A DNA stretch of 16,085 nucleotides, from NCBI GenBank assembly GCA_035649895.1, contig DASRIS010000021.1, positions 1-16,085 of the forward strand, given 5' to 3'. The stretch comes from DASSUC01 sp035649895. Its GTDB lineage: Bacteria; Actinomycetota; Actinomycetes; Mycobacteriales; Micromonosporaceae. The notes under the pieces are model-generated. The model did not search any database and was not told the DNA's origin. It was given only the letters and a program-made list of their open reading frames with translations. Positions 1 through 7,056 of the stretch are shown here, one piece after another (the first letter of the stretch is position 1; every line of letters begins with the position of its first letter). Made by a program: the position numbers and the translations under genes.

Positions 1-577
1 TCCACGACCGTAGGTCGTGCGAGCGCGACAGCCACACGTCGGCCCGGCCGGACAGCCGCGACACCGGCCGGTGGAACAGCACGTACTCGCCGCCGATGTG
101 CCGGGAGAGGATCGTGGCGTTCTTGTCCTCCGGCGGCATGACCACGCCGACCCGTTCGACCGTACGGAAGTCCTGCGTGACCGAGAGCGCGACGCACGGT
201 CCGGCCGGGCCGACCGCGGTGTACGCGATGAGCCAGCCCTCGACCTCCTCGACCCAGGTCACCCGGGGGTCCTCCACCCCCCACCGGCTCGTGTCGTCGC
301 CCGGGTCGCCGGCGATCAGCGGCTCGGGGTCGATGCGCCAGCCGCCGAAGCCGTCGGCGCTGCGCGCCACCGTCAGGTGTGACATGCCGCGCCGGTCCTC
401 CACCCGGCACAGCAGCACGGTCTCCCCGTCGACCAGCGCGGCTCCCGGGTTGAACACGCTGTTTATCGGGTACGGCCACTGGCCCGCGGTCAGCACAGGG
501 TTCGCCGGATGACGCGTGAAGAGCTCTCCGACCTGTACCGCCGCGGCAACCGGCCGGGCACCGCCAGGTTCCACCAC
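1..577 (-). CDS. GH130 family beta-mannoside phosphorylase/glycosidase, N-terminal part (runs off left edge)
   Basis: An open minus-strand frame with no stop to the window edge encodes ~192 residues of a typical ~300-350 residue protein. Family marks seen: NPGA early in the chain, CRVEDRRG, WGVEDPRVT, DKNATIL and VLFHRP, the motif series of five-bladed beta-propeller GH130 enzymes. Known members phosphorolyse or hydrolyse beta-mannosidic linkages, and the Asp of the DPR motif belongs to the catalytic centre. The substrate cannot be told from this fragment. I chose the GTG at 577 because GGAGG (583-587) lies 5 bases upstream; the GTG at 574 is an alternative. No signal peptide is visible, so it is probably cytoplasmic. 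It has no evident link to the polyketide genes and probably belongs to the chromosomal flank. The family call is firm; the missing 3' end leaves intactness unknown. Confidence 0.88.
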   Translation of the reverse strand, partial: MVEPGGARPVAAAVQVGELFTRHPANPVLTAGQWPYPINSVFNPGAALVDGETVLLCRVEDRRGMSHLTVARSADGFGGWRIDPEPLIAGDPGDDTSRWGVEDPRVTWVEEVEGWLIAYTAVGPAGPCVALSVTQDFRTVERVGVVMPPEDKNATILSRHIGGEYVLFHRPVSRLSGRADVWLSRSHDLRSW

Positions 578-831
578 ATCCACCTCCGTTCCTGCCAGCC
601 GATGCGGTCCGGGAAACGGCCTCCACGAACAGCCACCGCAGGGCGGTCATGATCACCAAAGTAGTGACCCTACCCCGGATGAAGCATCTCCGCGACAGAT
701 CGGCCCGCACCACACCGGCCGGTGCGCTCTGGGTACGCCTGGCCCCAAGCGCTCCTCGGGCGTGGTCACCGAACTGGACGAGAACACAGTCCGCGAGTAC
801 GCCCTGAGCCACGGCCGGGTGGCGCCGGCGG
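578..831. other. Intergenic gap between the GH130 gene and the phoD stump
   Basis: No convincing gene is seen. The gap holds a perfect 12-base palindrome, CACCGGCCGGTG, at 713-724. On the minus strand upstream of the GH130 gene there is a TAGGGT hexamer (about 666-671) and a loosely dyadic stretch with TCAC and GTGA half-sites (about 653-668). These could be a promoter -10 element and an operator, but no good -35 box is spaced correctly. No run of T follows the palindrome, so it is not a standard terminator. Confidence 0.3.
583..587 (-). promoter_or_regulatory. Ribosome binding site of the GH130 gene
   Basis: GGAGG on the minus strand lies 5 bases before the GTG at 577 and favours that start over nearby GTG codons at 583 and 574. 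Confidence 0.6.
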
Positions 832-1137
832 TCAGACGATCGGCCCGTACTCCCTGGTCAGCTTGGACGAGCCGAGCCCCACCGACCAGCCGGCCACCCA
901 GCGGGTGCCGGTGCCGGCCTGGGTCTTGTCGTAGACGTGGAACCAGTCCATCCGGCACCTGGTGGGGGTCACCTCGAACACGTTGTACCCGTGGCCGTCC
1001 ACCTCGATCCAGCGTACGTGCGGGTTCATCGCCTTGATCAGGTTCACCGCGGTCCAGCTCCAGAACCCGCCGGGCGAGGTACCCATGATCTCGTTGACGT
1101 TGTTGCTGGTGACCGACGGCACCACGGACCTCGGCAC
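832..1137 (-). pseudogene. C-terminal remnant of a PhoD-type alkaline phosphatase
   Basis: About 95 residues match the C-terminal end of PhoD-family phosphodiesterase/phosphatases: PSVTSNNVNEI, then MNPHVRWIEVDGHGYNVFEV, then TPTRCRMDWFHVYDK, ending at TGA (832-834). Intact secreted PhoD enzymes have roughly 500 or more residues, with a twin-arginine signal peptide and a metal-binding catalytic domain. None of that is present here. Upstream of codon ~1127 the frame stays open but loses the family pattern and runs antisense to the MFS gene. The GTG at 1137 is only the first start codon in the frame and has no clear ribosome binding site, so this is best read as a 5'-truncated, non-functional stump. 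Its sequence is otherwise undamaged, which suggests a fairly recent cut. Confidence 0.8.
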
Positions 1138-2419
1138 CGTCTTCGTGCGGTGGAGCTGGTGCCGGGCGGTGCTGCACCGGGGCTGGTGGCTGGTGACCAG
1201 CGTCTACCTGGTCGTCGACGCCCGCCTGCCAGCGTCCCAGCTGGTGCTGGTCGGAGTCGCCCAGGCGGGCGTCGCGCTGGTGTTCGAGGTCCCGGCCGGC
1301 GTCCTCGCCGACACCTTCAGCCGCAAGTGGTCACTGGTCGTCTCCCACCTGCTCATGGGCACCTCGATGGCGGCCACGGCCCTGGTGACCGGGTTCTGGG
1401 CCCTGGTCGCCACGCAGATGCTGTGGGGGCTGTCGTGGACCTTCGCCAGCGGCGCTGACGTGGCGTGGGTCAGCGACGAGCTCGACGAGCCGGCGCGGGT
1501 CTCCGCGGTGCTGCTGCGTTCGGGGCGGGCCCAGCTGACCGGTGCGGTGGCCGGCATGGTGGGCATCGGCGGCCTGGCCGGGCTGCTGCCGCGCGGCACG
1601 GTGATGGTGCTCGCCGGAGCCGCCATGCTGCTGCTCGGCCTCTACGTCATGCTGCGCTTCCCCGAGCGGCGTCTCGTACCCCCACCGCGGCTGCGGGGGC
1701 CTGGCGCCAGGCCAGGATCCGCCGCCACCTCCGCCAGGCGGTGGTCGGCCTCCTGGTCGATCCTGGTACGCGGGGCGGCCCTGGTCCGGGGCAGCCGCGT
1801 GACCGTCGTCCTGTTCGCAGCGACGTTCCTGGTCAACGGCGTCGCGGGCGCCTTCGGCCGGCTGTACCCGCTGCGCCTGGTCGACATCGGGCTCCCCACC
1901 GACCCGGTCGCCTGGCTCACCGCCCTGGGCGTGCTGGCCTTCCTCATGGGCGCGGCCGCCCTGCGCCTCGTGCAGCCGCACGTCGAAGGCGTGCACACCG
2001 TACGACGCTGCTACGTCGTCGCCTGTGGCGTGGCGGCCGTCGGGGCCGTCGGCCTCGCCGGCGCACCCGAGGAGGTCAGCGGCAGCATGGCCGTGCTGCT
2101 GGCGGCGGGTGCGCTGCCGCTGACCCGCACGTTCGGCACGATCTGGGTCAACCGGCAGACCAGCGGCGACATCCGGGCCACCGTGCACTCGTTGCTCGCC
2201 CAGGCCGACTACCTCGGGGTGGTCGCCTGCGGGCTCGCCGTCGCCGCGACCGCCCGGTTCGCCGGCCTGCCGCTGGCGCTGGTGGCCTGCGGTGCGCTGC
2301 TCACGGCCACGGTCCTGCTCATCCAGTGCCTCGGCGTACCCCCCGGCGTCATCGGGCGGCGGCTAGCGAGACCCGGTCGTGCAGCCGCATCCGGAGGCCG
2401 TACTTCGGCGCGAGGGTGA
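1085..2419 (+). CDS. MFS transporter, likely exporter, with a chimeric N-terminus
   Basis: A hydrophobic protein of ~444 residues from the ATG at 1085. The major facilitator motif A region between helices 2 and 3 reads GVLADTFSRKW, after a first helix near RGWWLVTSVYLVV. Ten to twelve hydrophobic segments can be traced. Such proteins are proton-driven drug or metabolite exporters, and the position beside a polyketide operon suggests efflux of the product. The start is uncertain: ATG 1085 has GAGG 5 bases upstream, while GTG 1109 and GTG 1145 lack one. Residues coded before ~1130 are antisense to the phoD stump, so the native N-terminus may begin at 1145 or be lost. The central loop (1676-1765) shows signs of two compensating frameshifts. 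The last 71 bases overlap the 3' end of the convergent P450 gene. It is the only plus-strand gene supported here. Confidence 0.8.
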   Translation: MISLTLLLVTDGTTDLGTVFVRWSWCRAVLHRGWWLVTSVYLVVDARLPASQLVLVGVAQAGVALVFEVPAGVLADTFSRKWSLVVSHLLMGTSMAATALVTGFWALVATQMLWGLSWTFASGADVAWVSDELDEPARVSAVLLRSGRAQLTGAVAGMVGIGGLAGLLPRGTVMVLAGAAMLLLGLYVMLRFPERRLVPPPRLRGPGARPGSAATSARRWSASWSILVRGAALVRGSRVTVVLFAATFLVNGVAGAFGRLYPLRLVDIGLPTDPVAWLTALGVLAFLMGAAALRLVQPHVEGVHTVRRCYVVACGVAAVGAVGLAGAPEEVSGSMAVLLAAGALPLTRTFGTIWVNRQTSGDIRATVHSLLAQADYLGVVACGLAVAATARFAGLPLALVACGALLTATVLLIQCLGVPPGVIGRRLARPGRAAASGGRTSARG

Positions 2420-3710
2420 CCAGTGGCTTGAGCGCGACCCGCTGGGTCGGTTCGAGGGCGAACCGGAAGCGCTGCGCCAGCGTCGCCAGGATCAGCTTCG
2501 CCTCCATCATCGCGAAGCCCGCGCCGATGCAGATGCGCTCGCCGCCGCCGAACGGCAGGAAGGCGTAGCGCTCGATCCGGGCCTCGTTCTCGGGCGAGAA
2601 CCGCTCCGGGTCGAACCTGAACGGATCAGGGAAGTAACGCTCGAGGTGGTGCATTACATAGGGCATGATAAATACACCGCTACCCTTGCGGAGGCGGTAG
2701 CCGCCGAGCTCCACATCCTCGACCGGCGTGCGCTTGTTGAGCGTCCAGGCGGGCGGACAGAAGCGCAGCGACTCCTTGAAGACCATCTCGGTATAGCGCA
2801 GCCGCGGCAGGTCGTCCGCGGTCGGCGGCCGGTCGCCCAGCACCTCGTCCAGCTCGGCCCCGAGCCTCCCAGCCACCTCGGGTTGCTGCGACAGCAGGTA
2901 CCAGGCCCAGGTCAGCCCGTTCGCCGTGGTCTCCTGACCAGCGACGAAGATGGTGACGCACTCGTCGCGTACCTCCTCGTCGGTCATGCCGCTGCCGTCG
3001 GCCTCGTCCTGGGCCGTCAGGAAGGTCGAGAGCAGGTCGCCGCGGTCCTCCTTGGTCGCACGCCGCTCCGCGATGATGCGCAGCACCGCCTTGTCCAGCA
3101 CGCGCGTGCCGCGCTTGAGAAGCAGGTGCATCGGCAGCAGCAGCCGGGGCGACACCAGCATCCCGAACTTGCTGATCTGGATGGCGATGTCCTGCAGGCC
3201 GGCGACCGCCCGCTGGACCCGCAGCGCCTCCTCGTGGGAGACAGAGCTGCCGAACATGGACCGGGACACCACGTTGAGCGTCAGCTTCATCATCTCGTGG
3301 TGCATGTCCCGCACGTCCCCCGCGCGCCAGCCCTCGGTCAGGCGCAGCGCACTGTCGACGGCGATCTCGCCGTACCCGTTCATGCGCCGGTGCCGGAACG
3401 CGGGCTGCACCAGGCGGCGCTGCCGCCGGTGGGTCTCACCCTCGCTGGTCAGCAGGCCCTTGCCCATCCAGCGGCCCAAGGTCCGCAGGTCATGCGGGTC
3501 CTTGGCGAACTTGTCCCGCCGCGCGACCAGCACGTCGTAGATGTGGTCGGGGTGGCTCAGCAGGTAGTTACGGGTCGGCCCGATGGTGAACGACGCGATG
3601 TCACCATAGGTCGCCACCTCCATCATGAACTCGACCATGCCCCGGCTGACCTGTGACAGGTTGCCGAGCACCGGAACGCCTTTCGGCCCCGGCGGGTGAC
3701 GGTCAGGCAT
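2349..3710 (-). CDS. Cytochrome P450 (distal gene of the operon)
   Basis: A 453-residue haem monooxygenase. Seen: I-helix AGQETT (~257-262), ExxR motif ESLR (~313-316), and haem-binding FGGGERICIG with Cys394 (2529-2531). The WR.QRRL.QPAF-type stretch near residue 95 (HRRQRRLVQPAF) and the length resemble the bacterial P450s that look like CYP4/CYP110 rather than the ~400-residue macrolide hydroxylases. It should need ferredoxin and reductase partners, none of which are in the window. The start is ATG 3710, with AAGGAGA at 3717-3723; an earlier in-frame start at 3740 lies inside the upstream gene. ATG 3710 overlaps the preceding stop by 8 bases, indicating translational coupling. Codons at 2652-2676 are unusually AT-rich (GTA TTT ATC, TAT GTA). 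Probable role: oxidative tailoring of the polyketide; substrate unknown. Confidence 0.95.
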   Translation of the reverse strand: MPDRHPPGPKGVPVLGNLSQVSRGMVEFMMEVATYGDIASFTIGPTRNYLLSHPDHIYDVLVARRDKFAKDPHDLRTLGRWMGKGLLTSEGETHRRQRRLVQPAFRHRRMNGYGEIAVDSALRLTEGWRAGDVRDMHHEMMKLTLNVVSRSMFGSSVSHEEALRVQRAVAGLQDIAIQISKFGMLVSPRLLLPMHLLLKRGTRVLDKAVLRIIAERRATKEDRGDLLSTFLTAQDEADGSGMTDEEVRDECVTIFVAGQETTANGLTWAWYLLSQQPEVAGRLGAELDEVLGDRPPTADDLPRLRYTEMVFKESLRFCPPAWTLNKRTPVEDVELGGYRLRKGSGVFIMPYVMHHLERYFPDPFRFDPERFSPENEARIERYAFLPFGGGERICIGAGFAMMEAKLILATLAQRFRFALEPTQRVALKPLVTLAPKYGLRMRLHDRVSLAAAR

Positions 3711-4467
3711 CGCGGGTCTCCTTTCTGGACAGCATCGCATCCACAGTGGACGGCGCCGTCACCTGCGGCGCCGGGTGCCCTGCCTGCGGTACGCCGCGCC
3801 GCAGCGCGACGCCGACCCAGACGAACCAGGCAGGTGCCGCCAGCGCCCCGCCCAGCACCGCGGAGACGAGCACCAGCACACCGATCCCGAACGCCACGCC
3901 GAACGCCGTGGTGGTGGTGAGCACGCCCAGGGCGATGCCGAGGTACGTCAGCGGCCGGCTCAGCAGCCCGTACCGGAGCGCGAGGATGTTGACGACCAGG
4001 AACCAGGGGCCGAGCGCCCCGAAGCGCAGCCAGGTCGCCGGGTCCAGGCGCAGCAGCAGGTCGGTGGTGACGATCGCGGTCTGGACCGTGGCGTCCCCAC
4101 CCGCATAGCTGTCCGCCCACTGTGGCGTCGCCGTGGCCAGGCGGAACGTCTCGACCGCCGTCACCCCGAACGACAGGTAGGCCAGCCCGGTCGTCCAGCG
4201 GACCCAGCCTTCGTGCCGGTCACGGACGAGCTCGGCGATGGCGGGGATGGCGCCGAAGGCGAAGACCGCGCCGAGCGCGTAGCCCCAGTACTGCATGACG
4301 CGCGGGGTGCTCTGCTGGGCCAGCTCCGTCCACAGCCGGTCCTTGTCGTCGTGGATGAGCTGGGTCGGGTCAAGCACGAAGAAGGCGGTGACCACAATGT
4401 ACGAGACACCAACCAGGATCGCGCAGATGCCGCCCAGCCGGTTCAGGCTCCGGCGACTGCCGTCCAT
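3703..4467 (-). CDS. Six-helix integral membrane protein of unknown function
   Basis: A 254-residue protein with about six hydrophobic segments: residues ~11-32, 60-81, 91-111, 146-168, 173-200 and 204-225. A short hydrophilic N-terminus precedes the first helix (RRLGGICAILVGVSYIVV style) and a polar tail of ~30 residues follows the last. I see no transporter motif, catalytic motif or signal peptidase site. It resembles small actinobacterial membrane proteins annotated only as domains of unknown function; DUF4386-like is possible but unproven. ATG 4467 has a very strong AGGAGGAGGT ribosome binding site. It sits 31 bases after the upstream P450 and overlaps the downstream P450 by 8 bases. It could anchor the two P450s at the membrane, bind a lipophilic product or give self-protection; all three are inference from position. 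Confidence 0.85.
   Translation of the reverse strand: MDGSRRSLNRLGGICAILVGVSYIVVTAFFVLDPTQLIHDDKDRLWTELAQQSTPRVMQYWGYALGAVFAFGAIPAIAELVRDRHEGWVRWTTGLAYLSFGVTAVETFRLATATPQWADSYAGGDATVQTAIVTTDLLLRLDPATWLRFGALGPWFLVVNILALRYGLLSRPLTYLGIALGVLTTTTAFGVAFGIGVLVLVSAVLGGALAAPAWFVWVGVALRRGVPQAGHPAPQVTAPSTVDAMLSRKETRDA
3717..3723 (-). promoter_or_regulatory. Ribosome binding site of the distal P450
   Basis: AAGGAGA on the minus strand, about 7 bases before ATG 3710, lies inside the end of the upstream membrane-protein gene and decides the start. Confidence 0.7.
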
Positions 4468-4472
4468 ACGGC

Positions 4473-4482
4473 ACCTCCTCCT
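4473..4482 (-). promoter_or_regulatory. Strong ribosome binding site of the membrane-protein gene
   Basis: AGGAGGAGGT, 5 bases before ATG 4467, is among the best matches to the 16S rRNA tail in the window and suggests efficient translation. Confidence 0.8.
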
Positions 4483-4498
4483 ACTGTTCGTAGTTGCC

Positions 4499-5896
4499 TC
4501 AGACCGACGGCCCGCGCGGCTCGAGCGTCATCTTGATGCCGTAGCGCGGGGCGGTCGTGATCTGCATCTTCGCCTCGACCGGATGGCCCGGCACCGGACG
4601 CAGGCGGTAACGCTGCGCGATGGTCGCCAGCGTCAGCTGCGCCTCCAGCTGCGCGAGGCCGTTGCCGATGCACATCCGCGGGCCGCCGCCGAACGGGAAG
4701 TACGCGAAGCGGGGCCGCGCATCCTGCTGCTCCGGCGAGAACCGTTCGGGGTCGAACCGCTCGGGGTCCTTCCAGAACCCCGGGTGCCGGTGGGTCAGGT
4801 ACGGGCTGATGTAGACCAGCGAGCCGGCCGGGACCTCGTAGCCGCCGACGGTGTCCGCCTTGGCGGCCCGCCGCTCCAGCCACGGCACCGGGTAGAGCCG
4901 AAGCGTCTCGTCGAGGACCATCTGCGCGTAGCGTAGCGCCGCGGCGTCCGCCACGGTCGGCAGCCGGCCGCCGAGCACGCGGTCGACCTCCGCATGCAGC
5001 CTGACCTCGACCTCGGGGTGCCGCGACAGCTCGTACCAGGCCCAGCTCAGCAGGTTCGACGTGGTCTCGTAGCCGCCGAGCAGCAGCGTCGCCACCTCGT
5101 CGCGCATCTGCCTGTCGGGCATGCCCTCGCCGGTCTCCTCGTCGCGCGCCTCCATCAGCATCGACAGCAGGTCGTTAGCTTCCGTGCCGTGCCGGCGGCG
5201 CTCGTTGAGGATGCGGAAGATGATCCCGTCCAGCTCGCCCAGAGCCTTGTTGAACGCCCGGTTCCGGCGGGTCGGTACGCGCAGCGGCGGGGCGAGCGGG
5301 GACATCGTGCGGTAGAGGCAGTAGCTGACCATCGTGTCCAGGTCGCGGCTGATCGTCGCGACCTCGTCGTCGTCGCGCAGGCCGGTGCTGAACAAGGCCT
5401 TGGTCGCCACGTTCATGGACAGGTTGACCATCTCCGCGGCGATGTCCAGTGCCTCGCCGCGCTCGGCGTACGGCCGCCACGTGTCGACCCGGCTGACGAC
5501 GTCGCGCACGATGCCGTCGCCGAGCTGGCTGATCCGCTGCCGGTGGAAGGCCGGCTGCATCAGCCGCCGCTGCCGGCGCCAGAAGTCGCCGTCGCTGGTG
5601 AACAGGCCCTCACCAAAGGCGAGCTTGAGTGGACGGTACTCATGCGACTGCTTGTCGTAGTTGCGGTTGTTGGTCTGCAGCACGTGCCGCAGGTGGTCGG
5701 GGTGGTTCACCAGATGCACCGTGAACCCGGCGACCTTGAAGCGCACGATGTCGCCGTACTCCTCGGTGAGCTGCCTCAGGAAGCCGATCAGGTCCCGCCG
5801 GAGCTCGACCACACTGCCGAGCAGGAACCTGCCGCGCGGCCCTGGGGCGCGGCGCGGGCCGGTCACCGTCGTGGCCGGCGCTGTCGTACCAGACAT
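4499..5896 (-). CDS. Cytochrome P450 (proximal to the type III PKS)
   Basis: A 465-residue haem monooxygenase. Seen: I-helix GGYETT (~274-279), ETLR for ExxR (~330-333), and FGGGPRMCIG with haem Cys409 (4670-4672). The stretch WRRQRRLMQPAFHRQRI near residue 106 matches the CYP4/CYP110-like bacterial type and closely parallels the other P450 of the operon, so the two are probably paralogues. Tyr in GGYETT sits where many P450s carry a small or acidic-neighbour residue. The start is ATG 5896 with AGGAGAG at 5902-5908; a GTG at 5917 in the same frame overlaps the type III PKS stop and would put the ribosome binding site inside the gene. The gap to the type III PKS is 14 bases. Immediate linkage suggests it oxidises the type III PKS product, but this is inference. 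No redox partner is encoded nearby. Confidence 0.95.
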   Translation of the reverse strand: MSGTTAPATTVTGPRRAPGPRGRFLLGSVVELRRDLIGFLRQLTEEYGDIVRFKVAGFTVHLVNHPDHLRHVLQTNNRNYDKQSHEYRPLKLAFGEGLFTSDGDFWRRQRRLMQPAFHRQRISQLGDGIVRDVVSRVDTWRPYAERGEALDIAAEMVNLSMNVATKALFSTGLRDDDEVATISRDLDTMVSYCLYRTMSPLAPPLRVPTRRNRAFNKALGELDGIIFRILNERRRHGTEANDLLSMLMEARDEETGEGMPDRQMRDEVATLLLGGYETTSNLLSWAWYELSRHPEVEVRLHAEVDRVLGGRLPTVADAAALRYAQMVLDETLRLYPVPWLERRAAKADTVGGYEVPAGSLVYISPYLTHRHPGFWKDPERFDPERFSPEQQDARPRFAYFPFGGGPRMCIGNGLAQLEAQLTLATIAQRYRLRPVPGHPVEAKMQITTAPRYGIKMTLEPRGPSV

Positions 5897-5901
5897 GACC
5901 A

Positions 5902-5908
5902 CTCTCCT
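5902..5908 (-). promoter_or_regulatory. Ribosome binding site of the proximal P450
   Basis: AGGAGAG on the minus strand lies 5 bases before ATG 5896 and excludes the GTG at 5917 as the main start. Confidence 0.75.
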
Positions 5909-5910
5909 GT

Positions 5911-7038
5911 TCACCACTGCAGCAGGACCGCCTCCTGCGAGAAGCCCGGACCCATCCCGACGATCAGGCCGTACGTGCCTCGGGCCAGCTCGTAGGAGCG
6001 GAACGTCTCGTCGAGCATGTAGAGCACGGTCGGCCCCGAGACGTTGCCGATGGTGCGCAGCACATGCTGGCTCAGCTTCAGGTCCTCGGCGTCCATGCCG
6101 AACTCCTCGGCGGTCGCCGCCAGCACCTTGGGACCGCCCGGGTGGATCATCCAGTGGCCGACCTGCTCCACCGTCAGGTCGTAGTCGGCCAGCAGCGGGT
6201 CGAGCACCGGACGCAGGCCCACCTTTGCCAGGCCGGGCACGTCCACGCTGAGCCGGTTGCGGAAGCCGTTGTCGAGCACGTCCACGCCCGCGACCTGAAG
6301 CGTGTCCGGCAGGAAGCCGGAGCGCGTCTCGACCACCCGGGGCAGGCCCGGGCGCACCAGCGGGTGCTCGTCGCCGACCATCAGCGCGGCGGCGACGCCG
6401 TCGCCGAAGAGCGCCACCGTGACGATCTGCGAGACCAGGTCCGTGTAGAAGGCGCTCGTGGTCAGGTCTCGGTTCAGCGCCTCCTGGAGGTAGCCCTGGA
6501 CGCCGCCCTGCCAGAAGGCGCTGCCGCCCAGCTCGCAGGTGAGCAGGATGACCGAGTCCTCGGGATGGCCCTTTAGGTAGTCGGCCACCCGGCTCAGCCC
6601 GGCCACGCCGGACATGCAGCCCAGGCCGTTGATCGGCACGCGCTTCATGCGCGGCGGGAACTCGATCCGGTTGATCAGGATCGCGTCGACGGTCGGGACC
6701 GAGACCACCGTGCTCATCATGGACGTGAGCTGTGAGATCTCGGTGGACTTGATGCTGGCCCGGTCCAGCAGCTTGCGGACGGTCTCCTCACACAGGTCGG
6801 CCGCCTCGTCCACGCATCTCGCGGCGACGACGCTGAACGACGGCGGGTCGAAGAAGGTGTCCAGCGGTATCGCGAAGTACCGCCCGTCGATCTGGCTGTT
6901 CCGGAACAGGCTGTCGATGATGTCGAGGTCGATGTCGAGCCCGATCATCTGGCAGTACTTGCGCAGGGTCGTGGCCAGCGTCTGCTGGTCGTAGTAGTGG
7001 CGCGGCAGGCTGGTCGCGGTCGCGGCTATGTACGGCAT
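5911..7038 (-). CDS. Type III polyketide synthase (chalcone synthase superfamily)
   Basis: A 375-residue homodimer-type ketosynthase that extends an acyl starter with malonyl-CoA and cyclises the poly-beta-ketone. The catalytic triad is complete: Cys141 in INGLGCMSGVAGL (6616-6618), His299 in WMIHPGGPKVL, Asn332 in GNVSGPTVLYML. The C-terminal GMGPGFSQE loop shaping the active site is also conserved. Residue spacing between CEL (168-170) and ALFGDG (209-214) is about 19 longer than in chalcone synthases I can recall, with the extra stretch near 174-195. No signal peptide is seen. It starts at ATG 7038 with a near-perfect AGGAGGA site, 18 bases after the type I PKS stop. It may elongate the chain made by the type I PKS, or make an aromatic starter. 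The class call is firm; the exact reaction (resorcinol, pyrone or naphthol) is not predictable from this alone. Confidence 0.96.
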   Translation of the reverse strand: MPYIAATATSLPRHYYDQQTLATTLRKYCQMIGLDIDLDIIDSLFRNSQIDGRYFAIPLDTFFDPPSFSVVAARCVDEAADLCEETVRKLLDRASIKSTEISQLTSMMSTVVSVPTVDAILINRIEFPPRMKRVPINGLGCMSGVAGLSRVADYLKGHPEDSVILLTCELGGSAFWQGGVQGYLQEALNRDLTTSAFYTDLVSQIVTVALFGDGVAAALMVGDEHPLVRPGLPRVVETRSGFLPDTLQVAGVDVLDNGFRNRLSVDVPGLAKVGLRPVLDPLLADYDLTVEQVGHWMIHPGGPKVLAATAEEFGMDAEDLKLSQHVLRTIGNVSGPTVLYMLDETFRSYELARGTYGLIVGMGPGFSQEAVLLQW

Positions 7039-7043
7039 TCGGC

Positions 7044-7050
7044 TCCTCCT
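7044..7050 (-). promoter_or_regulatory. Ribosome binding site of the type III PKS
   Basis: AGGAGGA on the minus strand, 5 bases before ATG 7038, lies in the 18-base gap after the type I PKS stop codon and fixes the start. Confidence 0.85.
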
Positions 7051-7056
7051 GGAGGT

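Noticed and set aside
713..724. Palindrome CACCGGCCGGTG as a terminator
   Set aside because: It has no loop, no following T-run, and such palindromes are frequent at this GC content.
774..833. Plus-strand peptide ELDENTVREYALSHGR as part of a real gene
   Set aside because: It looks protein-like but continues into sequence antisense to the phoD end and has no recognisable family or start.
653..1177. Longer minus-strand frame over the phoD stump
   Set aside because: It is in another frame from the PhoD-like peptide and has shadow-like composition.
2668..2674. A TTA (bldA-type) leucine codon in the distal P450
   Set aside because: TTA occurs on the minus strand here but out of frame; the codons are GTA TTT ATC.
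2379..3656. Plus-strand open frame opposite the distal P450
   Set aside because: The P450 motifs on the minus strand are complete; the plus frame is a shadow.
5897..5917. GTG at 5917 as start of the proximal P450
   Set aside because: The AGGAGAG site lies downstream of it and correctly spaced for ATG 5896.
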